A DNA stretch of 34,221 nucleotides, from NCBI GenBank assembly GCA_017548425.1, contig JAFZAB010000005.1, positions 1 to 34,221 on the forward strand, written 5' to 3'. This document shows, in pieces, positions 1 through 7,381 of the stretch; position 1 is the first letter of the stretch, and the number at the start of each line of letters is the position of its first letter. This DNA is from Victivallales bacterium (GTDB lineage Bacteria; Verrucomicrobiota; Lentisphaeria; Oligosphaerales; Oligosphaeraceae). The notes under the pieces are model-generated. The model was not told the origin of the DNA and did not search any database. It saw only the letters and a program-made list of their open reading frames with translations. The position numbers and the translations under genes were made by a program.

Positions 1-423
1 ACAACGCAAAGCGTCGGAATCCTCTTTTTCAAGATAGTCGAGCAGATAGACGCGGCCTTGTGCGATGATGGCTCCTGAATAGCCTTCCCCTAACTCCTTC
101 CGCCACATCACCTTCGGACCGTCAGCCCCCCAATTCTTCGTCAATGGACGGTCTTCCTGAACAAGATTGTCGCGTCTTGCCCCGCGGAAACACGGCCATT
201 CGCCGTCGAATGGTTTGACAGCGTTTTCAGAGGAAAACGACTTGAACGTCTCACCGATTTTCGTTGTCATTTTTTTGACGACACGGAATTCGGAACCGTC
301 ACGAACAGGCACGGCGTATTCAACAACGCGTGGCGTGACAAAACTAACGTAATGCCAAATACCTGCGCATGCCGTCAGGACAAATAGGATTCTCAAGGCG
401 ATGTCGAATATTCGTTCAATCAT
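1..423 (-). CDS. PQQ-like beta-propeller membrane protein, 3' end beyond window
   Basis: The ATG at 423 overlaps the end of the cyclase gene by 8 nt, and the frame stays open for 141 codons to the window edge, so only the N-terminus is visible. Residues about 8-25 (ALRILFVLTACAGIWHYV) form one hydrophobic segment, an uncleaved anchor or signal peptide. Around residue 80 the WPCFRGARRDN motif appears, then W-GADGPKVMWR and GYSGAIIAQGRVYLLD. This is the usual opening of bacterial PQQ-like propeller proteins (BamB/alcohol-dehydrogenase-like repeats), which are abundant in planctomycetes and lentisphaerae. The overlap with the upstream gene suggests translational coupling, so it probably belongs to the isoprenoid operon. 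Its catalytic or scaffold role is unknown, and such proteins often do not bind PQQ. The first blade resembles the start of the separate propeller gene at 8306-9574. Confidence 0.8.
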   Translation of the reverse strand, partial: MIERIFDIALRILFVLTACAGIWHYVSFVTPRVVEYAVPVRDGSEFRVVKKMTTKIGETFKSFSSENAVKPFDGEWPCFRGARRDNLVQEDRPLTKNWGADGPKVMWRKELGEGYSGAIIAQGRVYLLDYLEKEDSDALRC

Positions 424-2086
424 CCGTCACCGCCTTCGCCAGAAAAATAGGCGCATACAGTTTTTCGCTATACCACAAATGGGCAAAATACAAGCCAATT
501 GGCTCCAAAGGAGCCGTTTGCGGAGAGGCTGCAAATGGCCGCAGAAATTCGATTCCACATGCAACGGCTTCAGCGGCTTCTGGATACGGCCTCAAGGCGG
601 AAATGCAGCGTGCCGTCGTGATGACATAGTCGGTCTTTCCATCCGTGCCACCCCAGCCGCCTGTCTTATGCTGCATTTTCAATAGATAATCCAACGTCTT
701 CCGCAAGAATGGCTTATCGATGCCAGCCAGATGTTCCAGAACGACTGCGGATCCATATACGGGAGCCGTCTTGTCCGCTGCCAACTGGTCACCGAACCAT
801 AGCGGCGTAAAGGAGCCGTCGGGATTTTGCGTTGTTTCCAGGAAATGTAGAAGCGAACGTTGTGCCTTGCGTGCCCGTGACCGTAACGGTTCAGGCAAGT
901 CATTCATATACAAGGAAATGGCACGGAAGGTATGGGCCGTCAGATCTGGGCAGCTTCTGTCGAACGGAAGTTTGCCCCAACCACGGCAGAATGTTGGTAT
1001 CCCCCCATCGCGATTCTGCAAATCCAGCAGCCATTTGATGCCGTTGATGACGGTTGGTGTCACGCCTTCGCCCAACGCATGGAGCGCAATCAAGGCGGAT
1101 GGCGTATCGTCCGCGTCTGGAACGCCACCGGAATGGGTCGTCCATGCCCAACCACCTGGCATGGAACGTGTAAAGGGATGGGTGTTTTTTGTTTGAGACT
1201 GAGCTAAAGCTTGGCGGTAAAAAGCCTTTTCCTCTGTGGAAAACTCTGGAGCCAAGATGGTTAACGCAAGAGTCGTCACCCATTGGCGTAGATCACGGTC
1301 GATTGGCCATGCGCCGTTTTCACGCTGGGTATCGACGAGAAATTGCAACGCTTTTTGCGTTACAGGATGCGTTTTCATATCGGCCGCGCACAGACAGATG
1401 GCGCAAAAACCAGTCAATGGCGCGGCTTCCAAAAAGCCGCCGTCCTCCGGTTGTTTTGCTTCCAATACACGTAGTGCCTTCTTGACAGCCAAAGAACGTA
1501 ACCTCTTGAGAATTCCATCTTTCATATAGTTTAATTGCGCAAGGCCGACGCAAATCAAGGCAGGAATTGCATAGCTGACAACTGGCAGATTCATGTATTT
1601 GAACAGACTTTCCGGCAGAACTGCCGTCTCAAACGGAAAGCGCGGCATTCCACGCCACGCCGCCGCTGTGTCTGCAAAAAATCCAGATGCCGTAGCCAAT
1701 GCCAAAAGCGGAACGGAAAACGTCAAATCCTTGCCATATTCTGCTAGTAATCCGCGCTTTACATCTTCGAAAGAGAAACTGCCGAATTGTGTTTCCAGAT
1801 AAGCTTTGGCACGTTTGGCTGAGGGAAGCGCCATGGCGGCCAGATAGGTGGCCGTCAGGTTGGGCGGCGATTCAATACTGTCGCCATAAAGCCCGTCGGC
1901 ATTGCAATTTGCTTCCAACCATGCTTCCGCCGCATTGATTTGACTGGCATATTTTTCCGGATCGGCGATTTTCAAGGCGACACAGGCGATGGCCGTGGAG
2001 ATGGGCGAATCGGAAAGACCGCTTCTGAAAAAGCCGTCTTCTTCGCGCATGGTCAGGAGATATTCTTTCAAGTTCTTGTTGATCAT
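416..2086 (-). CDS. Squalene-hopene-cyclase-like class II terpene cyclase
   Basis: A 556-residue protein built of prenyltransferase/squalene-cyclase alpha-alpha repeats. The class II cyclase catalytic motif DxDD is present as PDADDT (Asp324-Asp327), preceded by PGGWAWTT, as in squalene-hopene cyclases. QW-type repeats follow: LQNRDGGIPTF (~356), TTQNPDGSF (~418) and MQHKTGGWGG (~471). DLTAHTFRAI (~381) matches the conserved DLTAR helix. Hopene cyclases are about 630-720 residues, so this one is somewhat short but has both halves. By family it should protonate and cyclise an isoprenoid; the substrate cannot be told from sequence, and no squalene synthase is visible. The ATG at 2086 is preceded by GGGAG at 7 nt and overlaps the upstream stop (ATGA); an in-frame extension to 2185 runs inside the neighbour and is not used. 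No signal peptide is obvious. Confidence 0.87.
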   Translation of the reverse strand: MINKNLKEYLLTMREEDGFFRSGLSDSPISTAIACVALKIADPEKYASQINAAEAWLEANCNADGLYGDSIESPPNLTATYLAAMALPSAKRAKAYLETQFGSFSFEDVKRGLLAEYGKDLTFSVPLLALATASGFFADTAAAWRGMPRFPFETAVLPESLFKYMNLPVVSYAIPALICVGLAQLNYMKDGILKRLRSLAVKKALRVLEAKQPEDGGFLEAAPLTGFCAICLCAADMKTHPVTQKALQFLVDTQRENGAWPIDRDLRQWVTTLALTILAPEFSTEEKAFYRQALAQSQTKNTHPFTRSMPGGWAWTTHSGGVPDADDTPSALIALHALGEGVTPTVINGIKWLLDLQNRDGGIPTFCRGWGKLPFDRSCPDLTAHTFRAISLYMNDLPEPLRSRARKAQRSLLHFLETTQNPDGSFTPLWFGDQLAADKTAPVYGSAVVLEHLAGIDKPFLRKTLDYLLKMQHKTGGWGGTDGKTDYVITTARCISALRPYPEAAEAVACGIEFLRPFAASPQTAPLEPIGLYFAHLWYSEKLYAPIFLAKAVTDD

Positions 2087-2898
2087 GGCGTTGCTCCCAT
2101 GGCAAGAACTCCGTAAACGGTATATTCCAGATCGCCTTCCGGCGCATCGGGCATCGGCGCGAAAAAGCCGTTTTCGCGCAAACATTCCTGCAAATAGCCT
2201 TTTGCAGAAAATCGCGCATTCGTTTGATGTGATTGCAACGCGAACAAAGCAACTGCTGTCGAAAGGAGATTGCCGCCGAACGTGCCGTCTTCCGCCTGTT
2301 CCGCTGACAAAGCATTGAGCGTCTGTCGTCGTAATTCATCAGGCAATAAAAATGCCGCTGCCGCCGTCGCATTGACATTGTATATCGTCTGATTTTTCAG
2401 ATTTGAATATAAATCATTTGGCAGACGGTATTCATGCAAATCAGGAAGTGATGTTTTTTCTCCACAGTCATTTAGCAACATATCACGCAAGAATCGTGAA
2501 TATGGCGCTTCGGGATTGGCATGTGGATATGCCGTCGAAGGCAGAGAATGTAGATGGGAAATATCATATTTTAATTTCCATGTAAACGGATGAAGAATTC
2601 GTTGAGACCGAAAAAAGGCACAGAAATGGATGAGATCCAATGAATGCAAGTCGATTGAATCCAAGGCATGACGGCATGTTTTTCTGTTTATTTTCATGTC
2701 TGGCATCAGGGAAAGCAACAGACCGAAAAACGTATAATACAAATCTTCCTGACCGCCGCGTCCGCAGAATAATCCTCCTGTGCCTTGAGTGGCGACAACT
2801 CCTTGTCGGACAAGGTCTTGTGCTTTGGAGGACATGCGTCTCCAGCCTTGCAGCATTGTCCGGTAAAAGGCTTTTTCAAATGTCGGTCTATAGAACAT
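2083..2898 (-). CDS. Prenyltransferase/squalene-oxidase-repeat protein (271 aa)
   Basis: A 271-residue protein with at least two terpenoid-cyclase/prenyltransferase-type repeats. One is an N-terminal block around residues 38-62 (TGGLFCGRGGQEDLYYTFFG), resembling the GGF-GR-x-DxxYS-W blade of protein prenyltransferase beta subunits. The other is a C-terminal block around residues 205-225 (AEDGTFGGNLLSTAVALF), followed by ENGFFAPMPDAPEGDLEYT. No DxDD motif and no full set of zinc ligands is evident, so an independent catalytic role is doubtful. It may be a small isoprenoid-binding or cyclisation partner of the DxDD cyclase encoded immediately downstream. The start overlaps the end of the prenyl synthase gene by 11 nt, with AAAGG about 10 nt upstream, and the stop overlaps the next ATG. 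That implies coupled, stoichiometric expression. The repeat class is well supported; the function is not known. Confidence 0.75.
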   Translation of the reverse strand: MFYRPTFEKAFYRTMLQGWRRMSSKAQDLVRQGVVATQGTGGLFCGRGGQEDLYYTFFGLLLSLMPDMKINRKTCRHALDSIDLHSLDLIHFCAFFRSQRILHPFTWKLKYDISHLHSLPSTAYPHANPEAPYSRFLRDMLLNDCGEKTSLPDLHEYRLPNDLYSNLKNQTIYNVNATAAAAFLLPDELRRQTLNALSAEQAEDGTFGGNLLSTAVALFALQSHQTNARFSAKGYLQECLRENGFFAPMPDAPEGDLEYTVYGVLAMGATP

Positions 2899-4384
2899 CT
2901 TTCAGCACCTTTCCCATCAAACGCCACAAAAGAATCTTCAGAGGGACATCGCTCAGCTCTTCAAGGCATTCAAAAGCCTTGTGGCGATATTGTTCGTATT
3001 CGTCCATGATGACGCGTCTGGCGTCTTCACGGTTGCAACTTCTTGCAAGCATGAGACAATCGACGGATGAGGCAGGATTCGCCTCTGTGTCCTCCAAGTC
3101 GTCATACAGCTGGTAGGCCACGCCAATCAAATCCGCAAAGCGTTGGAAGAAATCACGATAGTCGTTGTATTTACCGGCTGCGATCGCTCCAATATTCATT
3201 GCGACGCGGAAAGCTGGTGATGTTTTCAGGCGATACGTCTCAAGACACATCTCCAATGTCACGGCGGATTGGGACAATTCAAATTCGCGGGCCTGCCCAA
3301 GGGCCAGTTCACAATGGGCCTGCGCCGCTTGATCGACCATTTCAGCCCTCATGGTTTTGGGAATGGATTCATGGCAGAACAGCCGATAGCCTTCTCCAAC
3401 CAGAAAATCGCCTGCGTTCAGAGCGGCTGGCATGCCAATGCGCTGATGCATGGTCGGTTCTCCATATCGTTCTGAATCATTGTCTTCGATATCGTCATGG
3501 ATCAAGGAGGCCTTGTGGAAACATTCCACCGCCAAGGCCGCCACGCGCAACAGTTCAGGATATTCGTTGCATCGCGACAAGGCCGAATAAACGGCGCAGG
3601 CGATCATCGGACGATAATGTTTCCCATGGGCGCAAAGCGAATGGACAATCTCCTTGGAAAATATCGTCAAATCCTTGTCAAAACGTAAATAAGACGAAAC
3701 GATCTTTTCCGTGAAAAGTTCCGTCATTTGCTTTTGGACATCCGGAATCGAGACCAAGGCGAACGAGCCGTCTTCCGGCAATTGCATGGCATCCACCAGA
3801 AAACTTTCATCGTATTCAGTATCCTTGCAACCATCCCGCAACAGGGGAATCGCGAGGCCAGGCACCGCATGGCGGAGCATGGCTGGAAATGCCTTCTCCA
3901 GTGAATTCAAACAAGATACGCCGACAACTGCCTCGATTTCACCGGCTTCCACCCATTCCGCCACACGCGAGCTTGATTCAGCCACCAGCACGGGCATCTC
4001 CAATGCGTCCGCCTGTGCAGAAATTGCTGGAATCCTGCATTTCCCACATTCCTGACATATCAGCCCCAAATCATCGCGTGGTGCCGTGCATTCATCATGG
4101 TTGCGCAGACAGAACGGCAGCAATAGCAACCGCCTGTTTCGTGGAATGGTCGGAAAATATCGTTCCCAGACGGCGTTGTTCAGCCAGATCATGGCATAGT
4201 CGTCATAACCTTGATTTTGTAGATTTAAATCTACAAGTAATTCTGATGCAAGAGATTGAAGCCTCTCCAGACGTTGCGGAGGCAACAGGTTTGCGGCAAT
4301 GACCAGCTTTCGTGCGGCGTCGCGAACGGCGCAGCGCGTCTGCAAGTCTTGCGGAACTTGTTGCTTGTTCGTCTGCTCGCTCAT
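2888..4384 (-). CDS. DUF116 domain fused to polyprenyl diphosphate synthase
   Basis: A 498-residue two-domain protein. Residues about 50-200 match DUF116: LLLLPFCLRNHDEC, a C-x2-C-x2-C run at Cys110/113/116 (CQECGKC), and VVGVSCLNSLEKA near Cys158. This Cys-rich domain of unknown function is found in anaerobes and may hold a metal or Fe-S centre. Residues about 240-498 are a trans-isoprenyl diphosphate synthase. They carry GKHYRP (254-259), the first Asp-rich motif HDDIED (297-301) and the second, YDDLEDTE (428-432), so it should condense isopentenyl diphosphate onto allylic diphosphates; chain length is not predictable. The ATG at 4384 has GGAG 7 nt upstream and overlaps the radical SAM gene stop. 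The gene ends with TAG inside the next gene. Context makes it the supplier of the substrate for the downstream cyclase. Confidence 0.88.
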   Translation of the reverse strand: MSEQTNKQQVPQDLQTRCAVRDAARKLVIAANLLPPQRLERLQSLASELLVDLNLQNQGYDDYAMIWLNNAVWERYFPTIPRNRRLLLLPFCLRNHDECTAPRDDLGLICQECGKCRIPAISAQADALEMPVLVAESSSRVAEWVEAGEIEAVVGVSCLNSLEKAFPAMLRHAVPGLAIPLLRDGCKDTEYDESFLVDAMQLPEDGSFALVSIPDVQKQMTELFTEKIVSSYLRFDKDLTIFSKEIVHSLCAHGKHYRPMIACAVYSALSRCNEYPELLRVAALAVECFHKASLIHDDIEDNDSERYGEPTMHQRIGMPAALNAGDFLVGEGYRLFCHESIPKTMRAEMVDQAAQAHCELALGQAREFELSQSAVTLEMCLETYRLKTSPAFRVAMNIGAIAAGKYNDYRDFFQRFADLIGVAYQLYDDLEDTEANPASSVDCLMLARSCNREDARRVIMDEYEQYRHKAFECLEELSDVPLKILLWRLMGKVLKDVL

Positions 4385-5574
4385 CCGTATGCTCCAAAGC
4401 CGAAGAAATAATGTCGTTTACCCCAACGGTACGCCAGCGATTTTTCCGGAAGTTCCTGCCCTGGAACATGATGGCAGGGCAATGGGGCCGCCGCCGCAAG
4501 TTCTTGCGGATAATCGCGATTGGAGGAATCAAAGGCTTTCCGTTCAGACAGAAAGTCCTTCAGTTCATGCGGAGCCGCCATCGGCAGGCAGCAGCGGCCA
4601 TTTTGCACGGAAAACTGACGCAACTGCTTCAAATATGGATTCTTCTGGAAAATTTCCTCCAGATTGGAGGCGTCTTCATTCAAATAGCCATCGGTCGATT
4701 GGACAATCGGGCAGAATTCGACGGCGCCATTTGGCGCTATATGATGTGAAAGTCCCATGGCGCCCGGGCAGACGGCGTTGCCGTCCGCATCCCAATAGGC
4801 ATCGATGATCATGAGTTTCGCCTTTCGCCGCTGTTCCACGATGAATCGCCGAAGCCCCACGATTTGTTCCACATCCAATGCCCGCTCTGGCTCGGGCGAA
4901 CTCCCGCATGGACGATAAATGTAATACCAAATGTAATGGACGCCTTTCTTCACGAGAAAGTCCAAATATTCCGTGCTGACGAGTTCGTCATAATTGTTAC
5001 GGTTGATGCTGGCCGCCACGCCCGTGAAAAGCTTTGCCTTGATGGCGGCCTCCAGACCTGCAATTGATTTGGCAAACACGTCGTCGCGGCCACGTCGCAA
5101 CCGTGATTCCGTCTCCATGCCTTCGATACTGATGAGAGGCGTGACATTGCCCAATTTGGCAAGACGTGCACAAATATCGGCATCCAAAAGCGTTCCATTC
5201 GTGAACAATTGAAAATACGCCTGCGGGTTGTTTTCAATCAACGTCATGACATCCGGATGCAGGAGCGGTTCGCCGCCCAACAGTCCGAAAAATTTCGAAC
5301 CGTATTTCTTCGCTGTATCGATAATGCCTTGCATCTGCTTCAGCGACAATGCCATCGGCGGTTTTGTCTGTTCCACCCAACAGCCTTTGCAGTGCAGATT
5401 GCAACGATTCGTAATGGACATCATGATGAAGGCTGGAAAGAACGGCTCCCCCTTTTTTAACCGGCGTTCAAATGCTCGCACGGCGCCATTGCCGTTCCAG
5501 CAGAATCGCAGGAGATTCCATTGAGAACGGAATGAACAGCCGAGCATGATACGCAGGGGGACAAGCGGATTCAT
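4381..5574 (-). CDS. Radical SAM enzyme with C-terminal auxiliary cysteine cluster
   Basis: About 397 residues. The radical SAM cluster motif is C58-NLH-C62-KG-C65, followed by the SAM-binding LGGEPLLHPD motif. C-terminal cysteines in AVCPGAMG, GAVEFCPIV and NGRCCLPMA suggest a SPASM-like auxiliary Fe-S site. The family generates a 5'-deoxyadenosyl radical from SAM. In hopanoid producers a radical SAM protein beside the cyclase (HpnH) couples adenosyl to hopene; this protein sits in a comparable position but does not have an HpnH-like sequence, so a tailoring or C-C bond-forming role is inferred. The upstream AAGGAGG lies 10 nt before the ATG at 5574; an ATG at 5583 that overlaps the previous stop is too close to that site, but remains possible. 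The next gene starts in its stop codon. Confidence 0.85.
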   Translation of the reverse strand: MNPLVPLRIMLGCSFRSQWNLLRFCWNGNGAVRAFERRLKKGEPFFPAFIMMSITNRCNLHCKGCWVEQTKPPMALSLKQMQGIIDTAKKYGSKFFGLLGGEPLLHPDVMTLIENNPQAYFQLFTNGTLLDADICARLAKLGNVTPLISIEGMETESRLRRGRDDVFAKSIAGLEAAIKAKLFTGVAASINRNNYDELVSTEYLDFLVKKGVHYIWYYIYRPCGSSPEPERALDVEQIVGLRRFIVEQRRKAKLMIIDAYWDADGNAVCPGAMGLSHHIAPNGAVEFCPIVQSTDGYLNEDASNLEEIFQKNPYLKQLRQFSVQNGRCCLPMAAPHELKDFLSERKAFDSSNRDYPQELAAAAPLPCHHVPGQELPEKSLAYRWGKRHYFFGFGAYG

Positions 5575-5579
5575 CGTCG

Positions 5580-6218
5580 TCATTCCTCCTTGAACAGACG
5601 TGGCACACGACGATGTTTCAATCGCTCGCGCAAAGCGGCTTGGTCGTTTTCCGACGGTTTGACTGGTTCGTCCAATGAACCATTCAATCGCTCTTCTTCT
5701 GATTTTGCGAAGATGATGGCGTTGGCGGGGCAGATGCGCGCACAGGCGGGGCAGTCCGTCTTGCAGGATTCCGGATTCGTCACGGTCACTTTGCCATCTG
5801 GTTTGGAATAAACGCCGAACATGCAGAAATCCATGCATTTGCCGCATTGGATACAGCGCGTTGCGTCGATGGCGGGAAACCACGGAATCCATTTATCGGA
5901 CAACGTGACTTCCGGTAACTCTTTCCAAGGGAACTCTTTCGGAAGTGAAAGCTTTTCAAGAAGCTCCTCCGTCGGTATCGAGCGAATGTCCATCCAATCT
6001 GCGGCATGGCCGATCAATGTCTTGATGGCGCGTGTCTGGCAGCCCAGTATCGTGCATTCCGCATTGAGCGGCTCATGTTTGGCGCTGATACGGCATAAAT
6101 CAGGCACGACCGTGCAGTCCACGCCAGCCGCCAGGCAGGCGGAATATATCGCCTGCACTTTGACCGACGGAATACGGCGGTAGTAATGGCAGGCGCAAAT
6201 GATGTATGATTTTTTCAT
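5580..6218 (-). CDS. 2x[4Fe-4S] ferredoxin-like protein
   Basis: A 212-residue protein. The N-terminal part (MKKSYIICACHYYRRI, then Cys-containing PDLCRIS and ECTILGCQTRAI) is a small alpha/beta-like region I do not recognise. The C-terminal half carries two ferredoxin clusters: CIQCGKCMDFC (C-x2-C-x2-C-x3-C, residues ~130-140) and CKTDCPACARICP, an expanded C-x3-C-x2-C-x3-CP. It probably delivers electrons to the radical SAM enzyme encoded next, which needs a low-potential reductant, or takes part in a redox step itself. The ATG at 6218 is chosen because it gives a natural N-terminus; an ATG at 6242 would add eight residues, and neither has a strong ribosome site. The AAGGAGG serving the radical SAM gene lies within its last codons. 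Confidence 0.8.
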   Translation of the reverse strand: MKKSYIICACHYYRRIPSVKVQAIYSACLAAGVDCTVVPDLCRISAKHEPLNAECTILGCQTRAIKTLIGHAADWMDIRSIPTEELLEKLSLPKEFPWKELPEVTLSDKWIPWFPAIDATRCIQCGKCMDFCMFGVYSKPDGKVTVTNPESCKTDCPACARICPANAIIFAKSEEERLNGSLDEPVKPSENDQAALRERLKHRRVPRLFKEE

Positions 6219-6289
6219 AGTGTTTCTTATTTGGCCTGTCATGTTTGATTGTTTGTAATATAAATATCCATCATCAAAACGTATTGCCT

Positions 6290-7381
6290 TTAAATCACTT
6301 GGTTGTAGTGATACGTCGGATTTGGACGGCCAGGCGTCAGACACAGTTCCGTGTCATAACCGACATACACGTCCGCTTCTTTCGCCAGTTTCGCCACCAC
6401 CGCATGAACCGTTTCCTCCAACTTCTCGCGCGGCATTTGCACACGTGCGTTGAGAATCAACGTGACATGCGGCGCATACAATTCCGTTTCACCACGGCAA
6501 CTTGCTGAATCCGCGAGTTTTCCAATGTTCCCTATGATGCTTTTTTCGCTGTCGAGAAGAATCAACTTGACATGGCCGATTTCTGCATTCTTTTCCGCAA
6601 ATGCTTGTCGGAGAGCATTGAGCAGATTTTCCGAGAATGCATGCCATTCCGTTTTGCCGCGCAAATCCATGGCGGCGTTCAACCAGCCAAGAACGGCCTC
6701 GCCGTTTGCATAACGGTCGTAATCAACGTCTGTCAGGCGTTTCCCGGCTTTGTCTGTTGCTTTGAGCACATTATCCAACACGTCGTCCACGCCCGTGCCG
6801 TTCAAAGCCGAAATGGCTTTGACGGGTGTGTCGGGGAAGCGTTTTCGCAAAATTTCCAAATCGTCTTTCAATTCCTTTTCGCTCAACAAATCAGATTTAT
6901 TCAAGACGATGAAATCCGCCTCAGACATCTGGCGTTCAATGATATACAACGCATCGGGATGCGTCAGCCCCTCCGTGATGCCCAATGCCTCCTGCATGCG
7001 GGCGTGTTCCACCAAAACAACCAACGGCAGCAATTCCCATTCGGGATATTTGTCTTTTATTGGTTGGAGGATTGTCGCGGACAAGTCTGTGCAGCTGCCG
7101 ACTGGTTCCGCCACGATGAAATCCGCTCCAGCGTCTGTCAACGAGGCGATGGCGTTCGCGAAGCCGGGGAAATTGCAGCAGAAACAACTGCCGGAGACTT
7201 CCCGGACGCCCGCACCTGTTTTCGTCAAAAACGCCGTATCAACCAAATCGGGGGCCTGGTCATTCGTAATCAGACCGACTTTGTAATTTCGTTTGGCCAA
7301 GGCGCGGGCCGTTTCCCATAGCATGGTTGTCTTGCCTGCCGCCAAAAATCCGCCTATCAATAAAAGTTTCGTCTTCTTCAT
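6290..7381 (-). CDS. G3E-family (COG0523/CobW-like) GTPase
   Basis: A 363-residue P-loop GTPase. It has Walker A GGFLAAGKTT (10-19), the G3E metal-binding CxCC motif (C66-F-C68-C69 in GSCFCCNF), the AEPVGS switch (91-96) and the base-recognition motif NKSD (161-164). The C-terminal ~130 residues end in GYDTELCLTPGRPNPTYH and lack the long His-rich tail of many zinc COG0523 proteins. By family it inserts or delivers a metal or organometallic cofactor to a client enzyme; clients in this operon could be the Cys-rich channel tail, the DUF116 protein or an Fe-S enzyme. Tandem ATGs at 7384 and 7381 follow GGAGG by 4 and 7 nt; the second is chosen. They overlap the channel gene stop. A 71-nt gap separates it from the ferredoxin gene with no obvious promoter. 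Confidence 0.88.
   Translation of the reverse strand: MKKTKLLLIGGFLAAGKTTMLWETARALAKRNYKVGLITNDQAPDLVDTAFLTKTGAGVREVSGSCFCCNFPGFANAIASLTDAGADFIVAEPVGSCTDLSATILQPIKDKYPEWELLPLVVLVEHARMQEALGITEGLTHPDALYIIERQMSEADFIVLNKSDLLSEKELKDDLEILRKRFPDTPVKAISALNGTGVDDVLDNVLKATDKAGKRLTDVDYDRYANGEAVLGWLNAAMDLRGKTEWHAFSENLLNALRQAFAEKNAEIGHVKLILLDSEKSIIGNIGKLADSASCRGETELYAPHVTLILNARVQMPREKLEETVHAVVAKLAKEADVYVGYDTELCLTPGRPNPTYHYNQVI

Noticed and set aside
2087..2185. A longer N-terminus for the cyclase
   Set aside because: The extra 33 residues are Arg/Cys-rich and lie inside the upstream gene, while ATG 2086 has GGGAG at 7 nt and the same ATGA overlap seen in neighbours.
416..4384. A standard hopanoid (hpn) cluster
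   Set aside because: No squalene synthase, HpnC/D/E or true HpnH is seen, and the cyclase lacks the full usual length. Only the cyclase motif is shared.
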